Notes: generated from the sequence alone by a model not told the origin. A stretch of DNA of 64,000 bases from Azospirillum sp. TSH58 (GCF_003119115.1 NZ_CP022367.1:917501-981500); one strand, 5' to 3'. Positions 35,210 to 45,210 are shown, numbered from the stretch's first letter. A program made the numbers and translations.

Positions 35210-36334
35210 TCACCCCGCCTTTTGCCGCTCCACGCCCGCGGCGGCGTCGGGGCGGGTGCTGTCGCGGACGACCAGCTCGCAATCCAGCCCGTGGTGCGGC
35301 TGGGCCACCGTCGTGCCGTTCAGCCGGGCCAGGATCTGGCCGGCGGCCAGCTCCCCGATCTCGCGCTGCGGCGGGCGCACGGTGGACAGCGGCGGCAGGC
35401 AGGCGGCGCTGAAGGTCAGGTCGCCGAAGCCGATCACCGCCAGATCGTCGGGCACGCTCAGCCCGCGCCGGTTCGCCTCGAACAGCACGCCCAGCGCCAT
35501 CGCGTCGTTGGAGCAGACCACCCCGTCGATGTCCGGATGCAGGGCGAACACCTCGTCGATCAGCCAGATGCCGACGGGGGTGGAGGCGGTGTCGGGGGCG
35601 GTGAAGGCGATCGGCTCGTGCAGGCCGCGGCGGCGCACCTCGTCCTCATAGCCGTCGGTGCGGCTGCGCACGCGCATGTCCTGGTGCACGGCGGCGCCGA
35701 TGTAGGCGACCTTGCGGCTGCCCTGGTCGTAGAGATGGCTGGCCTGCCGCCGCCCCACCTCGAAATGGGAGAAGCCGACCGTCATGTCCACCGCCGGGGT
35801 CTGGGCGGAGGGGATGTCCCACATCTCCACCACCGGCACGCCGGAGGAGCGCAGCATGGCGCGCGTCCGCTCGGTGTGGTGCAGGCCGGTGACCACCACC
35901 GCGGCGGGCGACCAGGCGAGGAAGGCGCGGATCAGCTCCTCCTCCCGCTCCGGATCGAACTCGCTGACGCCGAGCAGCGTCTGGTAATGGGCGGTCTGGA
36001 AGGCGCTTTGCAGCGTGTTGTAGGTTTCCGCGAAGAAGGAGTTGGTGATGGAGGGCAGGATCACCCCCACCGTCCGGCTTTTCGCCGCGGCGAGGCTGCC
36101 CGCCACCAGATTGGGCACGTAGCCGAGCTGGTCGATCACCGTCCGCACGCGGGTCGCCAGCTCCTCCGACACCGCCTCCGGCTTGCGCAGATAGAGGGAG
36201 ACGGTGCTGGGCGACACGCCGGCGGCGTTGGCCACGTCCGTCATGGTGAGGCGCTGGGTGGCGCGGCGGGTCTTCTTGCGGATGGGCTTGGCGGGCTTCG
36301 GCGGGATCGGCTTGGCGGGCGGCTGTGCGGTCAT
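35210..36334 (-). CDS. LacI family transcriptional regulator
   Basis: 374 aa. A proline/lysine-rich N-terminal extension of about 28 residues precedes the HTH (MTDVANAAGVSPSTVSLYLRKP) and the periplasmic-binding-like effector domain (VGVILPSITNSFFAETYNTL ... DGVVCSNDAMALGVLFEANRRG ... VIGFGDL). The effector is likely a sugar acid or similar small molecule, but no adjacent catabolic gene identifies it. Next to uvrC and the LysR gene, all leftward. Confidence 0.85.
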   Translation of the reverse strand: MTAQPPAKPIPPKPAKPIRKKTRRATQRLTMTDVANAAGVSPSTVSLYLRKPEAVSEELATRVRTVIDQLGYVPNLVAGSLAAAKSRTVGVILPSITNSFFAETYNTLQSAFQTAHYQTLLGVSEFDPEREEELIRAFLAWSPAAVVVTGLHHTERTRAMLRSSGVPVVEMWDIPSAQTPAVDMTVGFSHFEVGRRQASHLYDQGSRKVAYIGAAVHQDMRVRSRTDGYEDEVRRRGLHEPIAFTAPDTASTPVGIWLIDEVFALHPDIDGVVCSNDAMALGVLFEANRRGLSVPDDLAVIGFGDLTFSAACLPPLSTVRPPQREIGELAAGQILARLNGTTVAQPHHGLDCELVVRDSTRPDAAAGVERQKAG

Positions 36335-36421
36335 TCTCGTCCTTCCCTGCGGCGAACCCCGCCGCGCGGCGTGGCGGCATCATAGCACGCCGTTGGAAAA
36401 GCGGGGGAAAAGCGGGAACGG

Positions 36422-37342
36422 TCAGGATGGGGCATGCGGCTCCGTTTCCGCCAGCGCGGCGCGCGCCTGCTCCGCGAAGAAGTCGATGAAGACGCGGATC
36501 TTCGCGGGCAGCAGGTTGCGGTGGGGGTAGAGCACGGCGAGCGTCACCGGCTCCGGCGGGCAGTGCGGCAGGACGACGCGCAGCGCCCCGCGGCGCAGAT
36601 GGTCCGCCACCTCCCACAGCGGCTTCAGCACGATCCCCTCCCCGGCCAGCGCCCAGCCGGTCAGCACGTCGCCGTCGTCGGCGTCGAACTGGCCGGACAC
36701 CGGCAGGGTCATCGGGCCTTGCGGCGTGTTCAGCGTCCATTGGAATTGCTGCGAGCCGGGAAAGCGCAGCAGCAGGCAGTGGTGGGACAGCAGATCCTCG
36801 GGCCGGGCCGGCACGCCCCGCCGCTCCAGATAGGACGGGGCGGCGCAGAGCACGCGCGGCAGGTCGGCGATCTTGCGCGCGACGAAGCTGGAATCCTTCA
36901 GCGGCGCCATGCGGATGGCGACGTCGGTCGCCTCGCGCAGCAGGTCCAGCAGATGGTCGGACAGGCGCAGCCGCAGGTCCACCTGCGGATAGGCGGCGTG
37001 GAAGCGCGGCACCATCGGGGCCAGGATGCGCCGCCCGAAGCCCAGCGGCGCGGTCACCCGCAGGCTGCCCACCGGCGCCCCGCCGATGGCGCCGACGCTG
37101 CTCTCCGCCCGCTCCGCCGCCTCCAGCACCTCCAGGCAATGCTCGAAGAAGACCTTTCCGGCCTCGGTGAACTGCACCTGCCGGGTGGTGCGGTTCAGCA
37201 GGCGGGCGTTCAGGTGCTCCTCCAGGCTTTGCAGCCGGTGGCTGACCACGGCGGGCGACAGGCGCAGGCTCCGCCCGGCGGCGGACAGGCTGCCCAGCTC
37301 CACCACCCGCACGAACACCCGCATGTTCTCCAGCAGCGCCAC
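36422..37342 (-). CDS. LysR family transcriptional regulator, divergent from puuD
   Basis: 307 aa from GTG 37342, fitting the family length of about 300. N-terminal HTH: MRVFVRVVELGSLSAAGRSLRLSPAVVSHRLQSLEEHL; the C-terminal substrate-binding fold includes GSLRVTAPLGFGRRILAP. An open frame to 37417 would add 25 residues encoded by a palindromic repeat and is rejected. Divergent from the urate-hydroxylase gene with a repeat between them, so control of purine catabolism is plausible but inferred. Confidence 0.83.
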   Translation of the reverse strand: MALLENMRVFVRVVELGSLSAAGRSLRLSPAVVSHRLQSLEEHLNARLLNRTTRQVQFTEAGKVFFEHCLEVLEAAERAESSVGAIGGAPVGSLRVTAPLGFGRRILAPMVPRFHAAYPQVDLRLRLSDHLLDLLREATDVAIRMAPLKDSSFVARKIADLPRVLCAAPSYLERRGVPARPEDLLSHHCLLLRFPGSQQFQWTLNTPQGPMTLPVSGQFDADDGDVLTGWALAGEGIVLKPLWEVADHLRRGALRVVLPHCPPEPVTLAVLYPHRNLLPAKIRVFIDFFAEQARAALAETEPHAPS

Positions 37343-37362
37343 GCCTTGTCTTTCCTGATTTT

Positions 37363-37493
37363 CCTTCTCCCCCTTGGAGAGAAGGTCAGGATGAGGGGGC
37401 GGCCGAAGGCTGACCACGCCGGCCCCTTGCAGCGCGTTGGACGCCCTGGCGGGCGCCCCCTCACCCTAACCCTCTCCCCAGGGGGGCGAGGGG
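37363..37493. repeat. GC-rich palindromic repeat, type A
   Basis: CTTCTCCCCCTTGGAGAGAAGGTCAGGATGAGGGGGCGGCCGAAGG ... GCGTTGGACGCCCTGGCGGGCGCCCCCTCACCCTAACCCTCTCCCCAGG in outline. A near-copy in opposite orientation lies at 39179-39310, so the two flank puuD and uraH. Confidence 0.75.
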
Positions 37494-37623
37494 ATATGGA
37501 CGGGGAATCCTCCCATCTTTCCGTTTTTTTTGAAAGTGCTGGCGCACGCATCCGCTTCCCCGCTGCACCGCGGCAACCGTAGAGTTCAGGGTGAGGATCA
37601 CTGAACGGAAGAGGCCGCGACGC

Positions 37624-38811
37624 ATGGAGCCGATCGTCTGGGAGTGGGTCAACTTTCTGGTGCGCTGGCTGCACGTCATCACGGCCATCGCCTGGATCGG
37701 GTCGAGCTTCTATTTCATCCATTTGGACCTGTCCCTGCGGCGGCGCGACGGCCTGCCCAACGGCGTGGCGGGGGAGGCGTGGCAGGTCCACGGCGGCGGC
37801 TTCTACAACATGATGAAATACACGGTCGCCCCGGCGGAACTGCCGGAGAAGCTGACCTGGTTCAAATGGGAATCCTACGCGACCTGGCTCAGCGGCTTCG
37901 CCCTGCTGTCGGTGCTCTACTACCACGGCGCCACGCTCTACATGATCGACCCGGCGGTGCTGGACATTCCCTGGTGGGGCGCGGTGCTGCTCAGCCTGGG
38001 CGCCCTGGGGCTGGGCTGGCACGTCTATGACCGGCTGTGCAAGTCGCCGCTGGGCAAGGACGATGCGAAGCTGGCGGCGGCGGGCTTCGTCTTCCTGGTG
38101 CTGGTCGCCTGGGGCCTCAGCCACCTCTTCAGCGGGCGGGCGGCGATGCTGCATGTCGGGGCGCTGATCGGCACGATCATGTCGGCCAACGTCTTCCGCA
38201 TCATCATCCCCAACCAGACCAAGGCCGTCGCCGCCATGAAGGCCGGGCAGGTGCCCGACCCGGCGCTGGGCAAGCAGGCCAAGCAGCGCTCGCTGCACAA
38301 CAACTACCTGACCCTGCCGGTCGTCTTCCTGATGATCTCCAACCACTACCCGCTGGCCTTCGGCACGCGCTACAGCTGGGTGATCGTGGCGGTGGTGCTG
38401 GTGGTGGGGGCGGTGATCCGCCACTTCTTCAACAGCCGCCACGCCGGCAAGCCGACGCCCTGGTGGACCTGGGCGGTGGCCGCCGCGGGCGTCGCCGTCA
38501 TCGTGGGCTTGAGCGCCGCCGGCACGCGGACCGAGAGCGCCGCGGCGCCGGCCAAGGTGGAGTTCGCGCAGGTGGAGGAGGTTGTGCTCTCCCGCTGCTC
38601 CATGTGCCACGCGGCGCAGCCGGTGTGGGAGGGGATCGGCGTGCCGCCGCGCGGGGTGATGCTGGACAGCGCCGAGGCGATCAGCCGCCACGCCCCTCAG
38701 ATCCGGACCTGGGCGGCGCTGTCCGACGCGATGCCCCCCGGCAACGTCACCGGGATCACGCCGGAGGAGCGCCGCCTGCTGGCCGCCTGGGCCGATCAGC
38801 TGCCCCGGTAG
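37624..38811 (+). CDS. puuD: Urate hydroxylase PuuD (membrane, cytochrome c-fused)
   Basis: Oxidises urate to 5-hydroxyisourate at the inner membrane, passing electrons toward the respiratory chain. 395 aa. The DUF989-type domain has many membrane helices ([18 protein letters not shown]..., [57 protein letters not shown]) and the family stretch [19 protein letters not shown]. The C-terminus carries a cytochrome c motif CSMCH. ATG 37624 has GGAAGAGG upstream. The stop overlaps the convergent uraH by 16 bases. Confidence 0.93.
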   Translation: MEPIVWEWVNFLVRWLHVITAIAWIGSSFYFIHLDLSLRRRDGLPNGVAGEAWQVHGGGFYNMMKYTVAPAELPEKLTWFKWESYATWLSGFALLSVLYYHGATLYMIDPAVLDIPWWGAVLLSLGALGLGWHVYDRLCKSPLGKDDAKLAAAGFVFLVLVAWGLSHLFSGRAAMLHVGALIGTIMSANVFRIIIPNQTKAVAAMKAGQVPDPALGKQAKQRSLHNNYLTLPVVFLMISNHYPLAFGTRYSWVIVAVVLVVGAVIRHFFNSRHAGKPTPWWTWAVAAAGVAVIVGLSAAGTRTESAAAPAKVEFAQVEEVVLSRCSMCHAAQPVWEGIGVPPRGVMLDSAEAISRHAPQIRTWAALSDAMPPGNVTGITPEERRLLAAWADQLPR

Positions 38812-39158
38812 GTCGAGTAGCTGTAGGGGGAGACGAGCAGCGGCACGTGATAGTGCTGGTCCGCGTTGGCGACGCCGAAGCGGATCGGCACCACGTCGAG
38901 GAAGGCGGGTTCGACGATTTCCAGGCCGGAGGCGCGGAAATAGTCCCCGGCCTCGAACACCAGCTCATAGACGCCGGGCGTCAGGTCGGCCCCGGCCAGC
39001 AGGGGAGCGTCGCAGCGCCCGTCGGCGTTGGTGCGCGTCTGGGTCAGCCGTTCCCGCCGGTCCCCGTCGATGCGGTAGAGGGTGACGGCGATCCCGGCGC
39101 CGGGCCGGCCGTGCGTCGTGTCGAGAACATGCGTCGTCAGGCGCCCGCTTCCGGACAT
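38796..39158 (-). CDS. uraH: 5-hydroxyisourate hydrolase (transthyretin-like)
   Basis: Hydrolyses 5-hydroxyisourate, the product of PuuD. 120 aa. Signatures: [30 protein letters not shown] and the C-terminal YRGS. ATG 39158 has GAGGAGAG upstream; an open frame to 39281 adds residues from a palindromic repeat and is rejected. It lies on the opposite strand to puuD and uraD although all three act in sequence. Confidence 0.93.
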   Translation of the reverse strand: MSGSGRLTTHVLDTTHGRPGAGIAVTLYRIDGDRRERLTQTRTNADGRCDAPLLAGADLTPGVYELVFEAGDYFRASGLEIVEPAFLDVVPIRFGVANADQHYHVPLLVSPYSYSTYRGS

Positions 39159-39178
39159 GGGTCTCTCCTCTCGTGAAT

Positions 39179-39310
39179 CCCCTCGCCCCCCTTTGGAGAG
39201 GGTCAGGGTGAGGGGGCGCCCGTCAGGGCGTCCAACGCGCTGCAATAAGCCGGCATCGTCGGCCTTCGGCCGCCCCCTCATCCTGACCTTCTCCCCAGGG
39301 GGGAGAAGGG
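39179..39310. repeat. GC-rich palindromic repeat, type A, opposite orientation to 37363 copy
   Basis: Shares the internal spacer with the 37363-37493 element (GCGTCCAACGCGCTGCA versus its complement). Lies upstream of both uraH and uraD. Confidence 0.72.
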
Positions 39311-39445
39311 ATAAGTGACCTTACACCCCAACGCCGCGCACTCCGAACGGCGCCTGCGCAAAAAGACTTTCAAACGGATCGAAAAAGTGGTCCTCGGCGA
39401 TTGCGGGTATGCTGCGGGGCAGGGGACCGATCAGGGAAGGCCGGG

Positions 39446-39955
39446 ATGCGACCGAGCGAGATGGACCGTGCAAGTTTCGTCGCCCGATTTGGCGGCGTGT
39501 TCGAACATTCGCCCTGGGTCGCCGAAGGCGCCTGGGATGCCGGCAATCAGGGGGGAAACCTGCCCGACGACGCGGACGGCCTGCACGCCGCGATGGTCGC
39601 CGTCCTGCGCGCCGCCGGCCATGAGCGGAAGCTGGCGCTGCTGAACGCCCATCCCGATCTGGCGGGCCGTCTGGCACTGCGCGGCGAACTGACCGCCGAC
39701 AGCACGGCGGAGCAGGCCAGCGCCGGGCTGGACCGCTGCACGCCGGAGGAATTCGCCCGTTTCACCGAGCTGAACGACGCCTACAAGGCGCGCTTCGGCT
39801 TCCCCTTCATCCTGGCGGTCAAGGGCCGCAGCCGCGCCGACATCCTGGAGGCGTTCGAAACCCGCCTGTCCAACGGCCCGGAGGAGGAGTTCGCCACGGC
39901 GCTGGCCCAGGTCGAGCGCATCACCTGGCTGCGCCTCAAGGATTTGCTTCCATGA
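39446..39955 (+). CDS. uraD: OHCU decarboxylase
   Basis: Decarboxylates 2-oxo-4-hydroxy-4-carboxy-5-ureidoimidazoline to S-allantoin, the third step of urate breakdown. 169 aa. Conserved motifs HPDLAGRLAL and GFPFILAVKGRS. ATG 39446 follows GGGAAGG; the open frame to 39401 adds 15 residues without family match. Its last bases overlap the next gene by four (ATGA). Confidence 0.9.
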   Translation: MRPSEMDRASFVARFGGVFEHSPWVAEGAWDAGNQGGNLPDDADGLHAAMVAVLRAAGHERKLALLNAHPDLAGRLALRGELTADSTAEQASAGLDRCTPEEFARFTELNDAYKARFGFPFILAVKGRSRADILEAFETRLSNGPEEEFATALAQVERITWLRLKDLLP

Positions 39956-41208
39956 CGGCGTTCGGCGCTGACCTGATGGCGCGGCTGGACGCCTTCGCCG
40001 GCTTCACGGAGGAGCCGGGGCTGCTGACCCGCCTGTTCCTGTCCCCGCAACACCGCGCCGCCGCGGACTGGCTGATGGAGCTGATGGGCAAGGCCGGGAT
40101 GAACGCCCGGCTGGACCCGGCGGGCACGGTGGTCGGCCGTTACGAGGGGACCGTGCCGGGCGCGCCGGCCCTGCTGATCGGCTCCCACATCGACACGGTG
40201 CGCAACGCCGGCCGGTATGACGGGAATCTGGGCGTGCTGGCCGCCGTCGCCGCGGTGGCGGAGCTGGACCGGCGCGGCGAGCGCCTGCCCTTCGCCATCG
40301 AGGTGCTGGGCTTCGGCGACGAGGAGGGGGTGCGCTTCCCCGTGACACTGACCGGCAGCCGGGCCGTCGCGGGGCGCTTCGACCCGGCGGCTCTGGAGAC
40401 GCGCGACCGCGACGGCGTGCGCATGGCCGACGCGCTGCGCGCCTTCGGCGGCGATCCCGAGACCGTCGCCGCGGCGGCCCGCAAGCCGGGGGAGGCGCTG
40501 GCCTTCCTGGAGGTCCACATCGAACAGGGGCCGGTGCTGGAGGCGGAAGGGTTGCCGGTCGGCATCGTCACCGCGATCAACGGCGCCACGCGCTTCGCCG
40601 TCCGGCTGCGCGGCATGGCCGGCCACGCCGGCACGGTGCCCATGGCGCTGCGCCGCGACGCGCTGGCCGCCGCCGCCGAGATGACGCTGGCGGCGGAGCG
40701 GGTGGCCGCGGCCTCCGACGCCGGGGCCCCCGAAGCCGGATTGGTGGCGACGGTGGGCCGGATCGAGGCGAAGCCGGGGGCGGTCAACGTCATCCCCGGC
40801 GAGGTCGTCTTCACCCTCGACGTCCGCGCGCCGGAGGACGCCGTGCGGCGGGAGGCCTGCGCCGCCATCCTCGCCGACTTCGAAGGCATCGCCGCCCGCC
40901 GTGGCGTGGAGTTGACGGTGGAGACCACCCACGACGCGGCGGCGGCCCCCTGCTCCCCCGGCATCCGGCGGCAGATCGAAGCGGCGGTAACCCGCGCCGG
41001 CGTCCGCCCCTTGTCGCTGCCCAGCGGCGCCGGGCACGACGCCATGGCCTTCGCCGGCGTGCTGCCGATGGGCATGCTGTTCGTCCGCTGCAAGGGCGGC
41101 ATCAGCCACAACCCCGCCGAATCCATCACCGCGGAGGACGCCGACCTGTCGGTGCGGATCCTCCTCGACATCATCCGCCACTTCGAGCACGAGCCCCCGA
41201 CACCATGA
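39952..41208 (+). CDS. Allantoate amidohydrolase-like M20 hydrolase
   Basis: Predicted to release ammonia and CO2 from allantoate. 418 aa, M20 hydantoinase/carbamoylase fold with metal ligands in GSHIDTV, GRYDGNLG, FGDEEGVRFP, EVHIEQGP and GISHNPAE. Placement directly after uraD and 4-base overlap on both sides support the purine role; N-carbamoyl amino-acid hydrolases share the fold and cannot be fully excluded. The allantoinase expected between UraD and this step is not in the window. Confidence 0.87.
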   Translation: MTAFGADLMARLDAFAGFTEEPGLLTRLFLSPQHRAAADWLMELMGKAGMNARLDPAGTVVGRYEGTVPGAPALLIGSHIDTVRNAGRYDGNLGVLAAVAAVAELDRRGERLPFAIEVLGFGDEEGVRFPVTLTGSRAVAGRFDPAALETRDRDGVRMADALRAFGGDPETVAAAARKPGEALAFLEVHIEQGPVLEAEGLPVGIVTAINGATRFAVRLRGMAGHAGTVPMALRRDALAAAAEMTLAAERVAAASDAGAPEAGLVATVGRIEAKPGAVNVIPGEVVFTLDVRAPEDAVRREACAAILADFEGIAARRGVELTVETTHDAAAAPCSPGIRRQIEAAVTRAGVRPLSLPSGAGHDAMAFAGVLPMGMLFVRCKGGISHNPAESITAEDADLSVRILLDIIRHFEHEPPTP

Positions 41209-42437
41209 CCAACACCGCCCAACAGGCCGTCCGCGCGTTCCTGGAGCAGACCCGCGACGAGCAGGTCCGCTTCCTGGCCGAACTGGTCAAGGTGCCCTCC
41301 GACAACCCGGCCGGCGACTGCGCTCCCCACGCCGAGCGCGCCGCCGAACTGCTGGAGGCCATGGGCCTGACGGTGGAGCGCCACCCGGTCCCGGCGGAGC
41401 TGGTGCGGGCCAACGGCATGATCTCCGCCACCAACCTGATCGTGCGCCGCCGCTTCGGCGACGGGCCGACCGTGGCGCTGAACGCCCACGGCGACGTGGT
41501 GCCGCCGGGCGAGGGCTGGACCCGCGACCCCTACGGGGCGGAGGTGGTGGACGGCTGGATGTACGGGCGCGGCGTCGCGGTCTCGAAGTCCGACTTCGTC
41601 ACCTACACCTACGCGCTGCTGGCGCTTGAGAAGGCCGGGCTGGACCGCGGCACGGTGGAGCTGCACCTGACCTATGACGAGGAGGCCGGCGGCGAGATCG
41701 GGCCGAAATGGCTGCTTGACGAGGGGCTGACCAAGCCGGACTTCGCCATCGCCGCGGGCTTCAGCTACGGCGTCGTCACCGCGCACAACGGCTGCCTGCA
41801 TCTGGAGGTCGAGGTCACCGGCAAGTCCGCCCACGCCGCCCTGCCGATGACCGGCATCGACGCGCTGGAGGCGACGACCGCGATCCTCGGCGCGCTCTAT
41901 GAGCACCGCAAGGGTTACGCCGGCACCGTGTCGGCGGTGGGCGGCATCGGCTCGCCGCAACTGACGGTTGGGCTGATCAAGGGCGGCATCAACACCAACG
42001 TCGTCCCCGACCGCGTGACCCTGCGCCTCGACCGCCGCATGATCCCGGAGGAGACGCCGGAAGCGGTGGAGGAGGCGTTGCGCGCCGTCATCGCCGAGGC
42101 GGCCAAGGCTTTCCCCAAGGCCCGCGTCGAGGTCCGCCGCATCCTGTTGGCCCGCCCGCTGACCCCGCTGCCCGGCACCGACCGGCTGGCCGCCGTCCTC
42201 TGCGCCCAGGCCAGCCGCGTGATGGGCGAGCCGGTGGAGACCAAGGGCGTGCCGCTCTACACCGACGCGCGCCATTACTCCGACGCGGGCGTGCCCATCG
42301 CCCTGTTCGGCGCCGGCCCCCACACCATCGAGGAGGCCAACGCCCACCGCGCCGACGAGCGCCTGCCGCTGTCCGACCTGTTCAAGGCGACGGAGGTTGT
42401 GGCGCTGTCGCTGTTGGAGGTGCTGGGCGAGGGGTGA
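41205..42437 (+). CDS. M20 family deacylase/desuccinylase-like hydrolase
   Basis: 410 aa. Zinc-peptidase motifs NAHGDVVPPGEGW, YDEEAGGEIGP and TDARHYSDAGV; a lid/dimerisation domain lies between. Overlaps the amidohydrolase by four bases, so it belongs to the purine operon, perhaps acting on a ureide or on a related N-acyl amino acid. Exact substrate unknown. Confidence 0.8.
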   Translation: MTNTAQQAVRAFLEQTRDEQVRFLAELVKVPSDNPAGDCAPHAERAAELLEAMGLTVERHPVPAELVRANGMISATNLIVRRRFGDGPTVALNAHGDVVPPGEGWTRDPYGAEVVDGWMYGRGVAVSKSDFVTYTYALLALEKAGLDRGTVELHLTYDEEAGGEIGPKWLLDEGLTKPDFAIAAGFSYGVVTAHNGCLHLEVEVTGKSAHAALPMTGIDALEATTAILGALYEHRKGYAGTVSAVGGIGSPQLTVGLIKGGINTNVVPDRVTLRLDRRMIPEETPEAVEEALRAVIAEAAKAFPKARVEVRRILLARPLTPLPGTDRLAAVLCAQASRVMGEPVETKGVPLYTDARHYSDAGVPIALFGAGPHTIEEANAHRADERLPLSDLFKATEVVALSLLEVLGEG

Positions 42438-42458
42438 GGCTGCATTGGCGCTGACCGT

Positions 42459-42547
42459 GCCCCCACCCTAACCCTCCCCCGCTGAAGCAGGGGAGGGGAC
42501 TTGATTTTCCCTCCCCTGCGCAGCGGGGGAGGGCCGGGGAGGGGGCA
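42459..42547. repeat. GC-rich palindromic repeat, type B
   Basis: CCCCCACCCTAACCCTCCCCCGCTGAAGCAGGGGAGGGG..., then CCCTCCCCTGCGCAGCGGGGGAGGGCCGGGGAGGGGGC in outline. Between the M20 gene and guaC, both rightward. Confidence 0.75.
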
Positions 42548-42582
42548 ACGGCCCGCCCCACAACGACAAGGACGACCCGCCG

Positions 42583-43626
42583 GTGATCATCGAGAACGAT
42601 CTGAAGCTGGACTTCAAGGACGTGCTGATCCGCCCGAAGCGCAGCACCCTGGAAAGCCGCAACGACGTGGACATCGAGCGGACCTTCCGCTTCGTCCACA
42701 GCGGGCTGGAATGGACGGGCTTCCCGCTGATCGCGGCCAACATGGACGTGGTCGGCACGATGGCCGTCGCCCGCGCCCTGTCGCGCTTCGGCGCCATGAC
42801 CGCGCTGCACAAGCACTACCCGGCGGAAGCCCTGATCCCCTTCTTCCGCGACGAGGACACGGCCAACGTCTTCTACTCGCTGGGCACGACGGAGGCCGAC
42901 TACGACAAGTTCCAGGCGGTGAAGGCCAAGGCCCCGGTGGGCAAGCTCTGCCTGGACGTCGCCAACGGCTACACGGAGCGCTTCGTGCGCGTCATCAGCC
43001 GGTTGCGGACGGAGAACCCGGACATGGTCATCATGGCCGGCAACGTGGTGACCGGCGACATGACCGAGGCGCTGGTGCTCGCCGGGGCCGACATCATCAA
43101 GGTCGGCATCGGGCCGGGGTCGGTCTGCACCACCCGCAAGATGACCGGCGTCGGCTACCCGCAGCTCTCCGCCATCATCGAATGCGCCGACGCCGCCCAC
43201 GGGCTGAAGGGGCAGGTCTGCGGCGACGGCGGCTGCACGGTGCCGGGCGACATCTCCAAGGCCTACGGTGCCGGTTCGGACTTCGTGATGCTCGGCGGCA
43301 TGCTGGCCGGCCACGATGAGTGCGAGGGCGATATCCGCTACGAGGAGCGTGGCGGGCAGAAGGTGCCGGTGGCGATGACCTTCTACGGCATGTCGTCCGA
43401 CACGGCGATGCACAAGTACGCGGGCGGCGTCGCCTCCTACCGCGCGTCGGAGGGCAAGACCGTGGAGGTCCCCTACCGTGGACCGATCGACGGCACGATG
43501 CAGGAGATCATGGGCGGCGTGCGCAGCATGATGACCTACATCGGCGCCACCAAGCTGAAGGAGGTGTCGAAGCGGACCACCTTCGTCCGCGTCGGCGCGC
43601 AGCTGAACACCGTTTTCGGGGGGTGA
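42583..43626 (+). CDS. guaC: GMP reductase
   Basis: NADPH-dependent conversion of GMP to IMP. 347 aa, IMPDH/GMPR TIM barrel. Catalytic loop [13 protein letters not shown], with [13 protein letters not shown] and [16 protein letters not shown]. The GTG start is favoured because the sequence directly after it ([22 protein letters not shown]) matches the family N-terminus. Connects guanine nucleotides to the hypoxanthine/urate route in the same region. Confidence 0.92.
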   Translation: MIIENDLKLDFKDVLIRPKRSTLESRNDVDIERTFRFVHSGLEWTGFPLIAANMDVVGTMAVARALSRFGAMTALHKHYPAEALIPFFRDEDTANVFYSLGTTEADYDKFQAVKAKAPVGKLCLDVANGYTERFVRVISRLRTENPDMVIMAGNVVTGDMTEALVLAGADIIKVGIGPGSVCTTRKMTGVGYPQLSAIIECADAAHGLKGQVCGDGGCTVPGDISKAYGAGSDFVMLGGMLAGHDECEGDIRYEERGGQKVPVAMTFYGMSSDTAMHKYAGGVASYRASEGKTVEVPYRGPIDGTMQEIMGGVRSMMTYIGATKLKEVSKRTTFVRVGAQLNTVFGG

Positions 43627-43633
43627 TGCCGCG

Positions 43634-43658
43634 GGAGGTACCCTGCATCGGTACCTCC
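43634..43658 (+). terminator. Hairpin after guaC
   Basis: GGAGGTACC (43634-43642) pairs perfectly with GGTACCTCC (43650-43658) around a seven-base loop, followed by TTCTC. Eight bases after the guaC stop; probable terminator though the T-run is short. Confidence 0.6.
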
Positions 43659-43783
43659 TTCTCGACAGTCTTCCTCCGGAACCACCGGCGGCTTCCACCG
43701 TTCGCAGGATGTGCGGACGGGTGGGGCGCCGGACGGCTTGCCCCGCTCGTCCGCCTTTTGGCAGGACGAGGAAGGCAGAGCTT

Positions 43784-45037
43784 ATGCGTGATTTCGATGG
43801 TGCCGCTCCGGCTTATGTGGGGCGGACGGACGGGCCGGCGGCTTTCGACTATCTGATCGTCGGGGCGGGGTTCGCCGGCAGCGTGCTGGCGGAACGGCTG
43901 GCGGCGGGGCTGGGCAAGCGCGTGCTGCTGATCGACCGGCGCCCGCACATCGGCGGCAACGCCTACGACCATCACGACGACGCGGGCGTGCTGATCCATC
44001 GCTACGGCCCGCACATCTTCCACACCAATTCGCAGCCGGTGGCGGACTATCTGTCCCGCTTCACCCAATGGCGCCCCTACGAGCACCGGGTGCTCGCCCA
44101 TGTCGACGGGCAACTGGTTCCCATCCCGATCAACCGGACCACGGTCAACCGCCTCTACGGGCTCGACCTCGACGAGGCCGGCGTCGCGGACTTCCTGAAA
44201 AACCGGGCGGAGCCGGTCGCCGATATCCGCACCTCGGAGGATGTGGTGGTCGGCGCGGTCGGGCGGGAGCTGTACGAAAAGTTCTTCCGCGGCTACACGC
44301 GCAAGCAATGGGGCCTCGACCCGTCTCAGCTCGACAAGGCGGTCACCGCCCGCGTGCCGACGCGGACCAACGACGACGACCGCTATTTCGGCGACAGCTT
44401 CCAGAACATGCCGCTGCACGGCTACACGCGGATGTTCGAGAACATGCTCGACCACCCGAACATCACCATCCGCCTGGGCGTCGATTTCCGCGACGTGGTG
44501 CGCGACGCGCGCTACCGCAACCTGATCTTCACCGGCCCGGTGGACGAATATTTCGGGCACCGCTTCGGCAAGCTGCCCTACCGCTCCCTGACCTTCCGCC
44601 ACGAGACGGTGGATCGGGAGTGGTTCCAGCCCGTCGCCGTGGTGAACTACCCCGGCGAGGAGGTGCCGCACACCCGCATCACCGAATACAAGCACCTGAC
44701 CGGCCAGACCAACCCGCGCACCAGCCTGACCTACGAATACCCGTCGGCGGAGGGCGACCCCTACTACCCGATCCCCCGCGCGGAGAACGCTGCCCTCTAC
44801 CGCAAGTACCAGGAGCTGGCCGACGCCACGCCGAATGTCCATTTCGTCGGGCGGCTGGCGACCTACCGCTACTACAACATGGATCAGGTGGTGGCGCAGG
44901 CGCTGGCGCTCTACACCCGCATCGCCAAGGCCGAAGGCGCCGTGGCGGAAGGCGCGCGCGGGATTTCCGGGATCGGCGCCGCCGCACCGGCCGCCCCATC
45001 GTCCGCTCCGGTCCACAGCAGGAGGGAAGCCTCATGA
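43784..45037 (+). CDS. glf: UDP-galactopyranose mutase
   Basis: Flavoenzyme making UDP-galactofuranose for surface polysaccharide. 417 aa. FAD motif IVGAGFAGSVLAERLA, then RPHIGGNAYD, GPHIFHT and NRTTVNRLYGLDL. A C-terminal Ala/Pro-rich tail of about 25 residues is non-conserved in appearance. ATG 43784 has GGAAGG upstream; the open frame to 43709 adds 25 arginine-rich residues and is rejected. Overlaps the next small gene by four bases. Confidence 0.9.
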   Translation: MRDFDGAAPAYVGRTDGPAAFDYLIVGAGFAGSVLAERLAAGLGKRVLLIDRRPHIGGNAYDHHDDAGVLIHRYGPHIFHTNSQPVADYLSRFTQWRPYEHRVLAHVDGQLVPIPINRTTVNRLYGLDLDEAGVADFLKNRAEPVADIRTSEDVVVGAVGRELYEKFFRGYTRKQWGLDPSQLDKAVTARVPTRTNDDDRYFGDSFQNMPLHGYTRMFENMLDHPNITIRLGVDFRDVVRDARYRNLIFTGPVDEYFGHRFGKLPYRSLTFRHETVDREWFQPVAVVNYPGEEVPHTRITEYKHLTGQTNPRTSLTYEYPSAEGDPYYPIPRAENAALYRKYQELADATPNVHFVGRLATYRYYNMDQVVAQALALYTRIAKAEGAVAEGARGISGIGAAAPAAPSSAPVHSRREAS

Positions 45038-45210
45038 AAGCGTTCGGAATGGCCCTGGCCGCCGCCGTCGTCCTCGCCATTGGCGCCAGCGTGATCCTGG
45101 AAGGAACGCTGGGCCGCACCGCCGATCAGACCTTCGCCGCCCCCTCGGTCCGGCTGAGCGAGGACAACACGGTGCAGTACCGGAACTTCATGGGACACCC
45201 GGCGGAATGA
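45034..45210 (+). CDS. Small membrane-anchored or secreted protein
   Basis: 58 aa. Starts with a hydrophobic segment (MKAFGMALAAAVVLAIGASVIL) followed by about 35 polar residues (TFAAPSVRLSEDNTVQYRNFM). GGAGGGAAG precedes the ATG, which overlaps the glf stop (ATGA). Too short for domain assignment; the good initiation site supports it. Confidence 0.6.
   Translation: MKAFGMALAAAVVLAIGASVILEGTLGRTADQTFAAPSVRLSEDNTVQYRNFMGHPAE

Noticed and set aside
37343-37417. Longer N-terminus for the LysR regulator
   Set aside because: Repeat-derived residues; GTG 37342 gives the usual length.
39159-39281. Longer N-terminus for UraH
   Set aside because: Repeat-derived residues; ATG 39158 has a good ribosome-binding site and fits the family.
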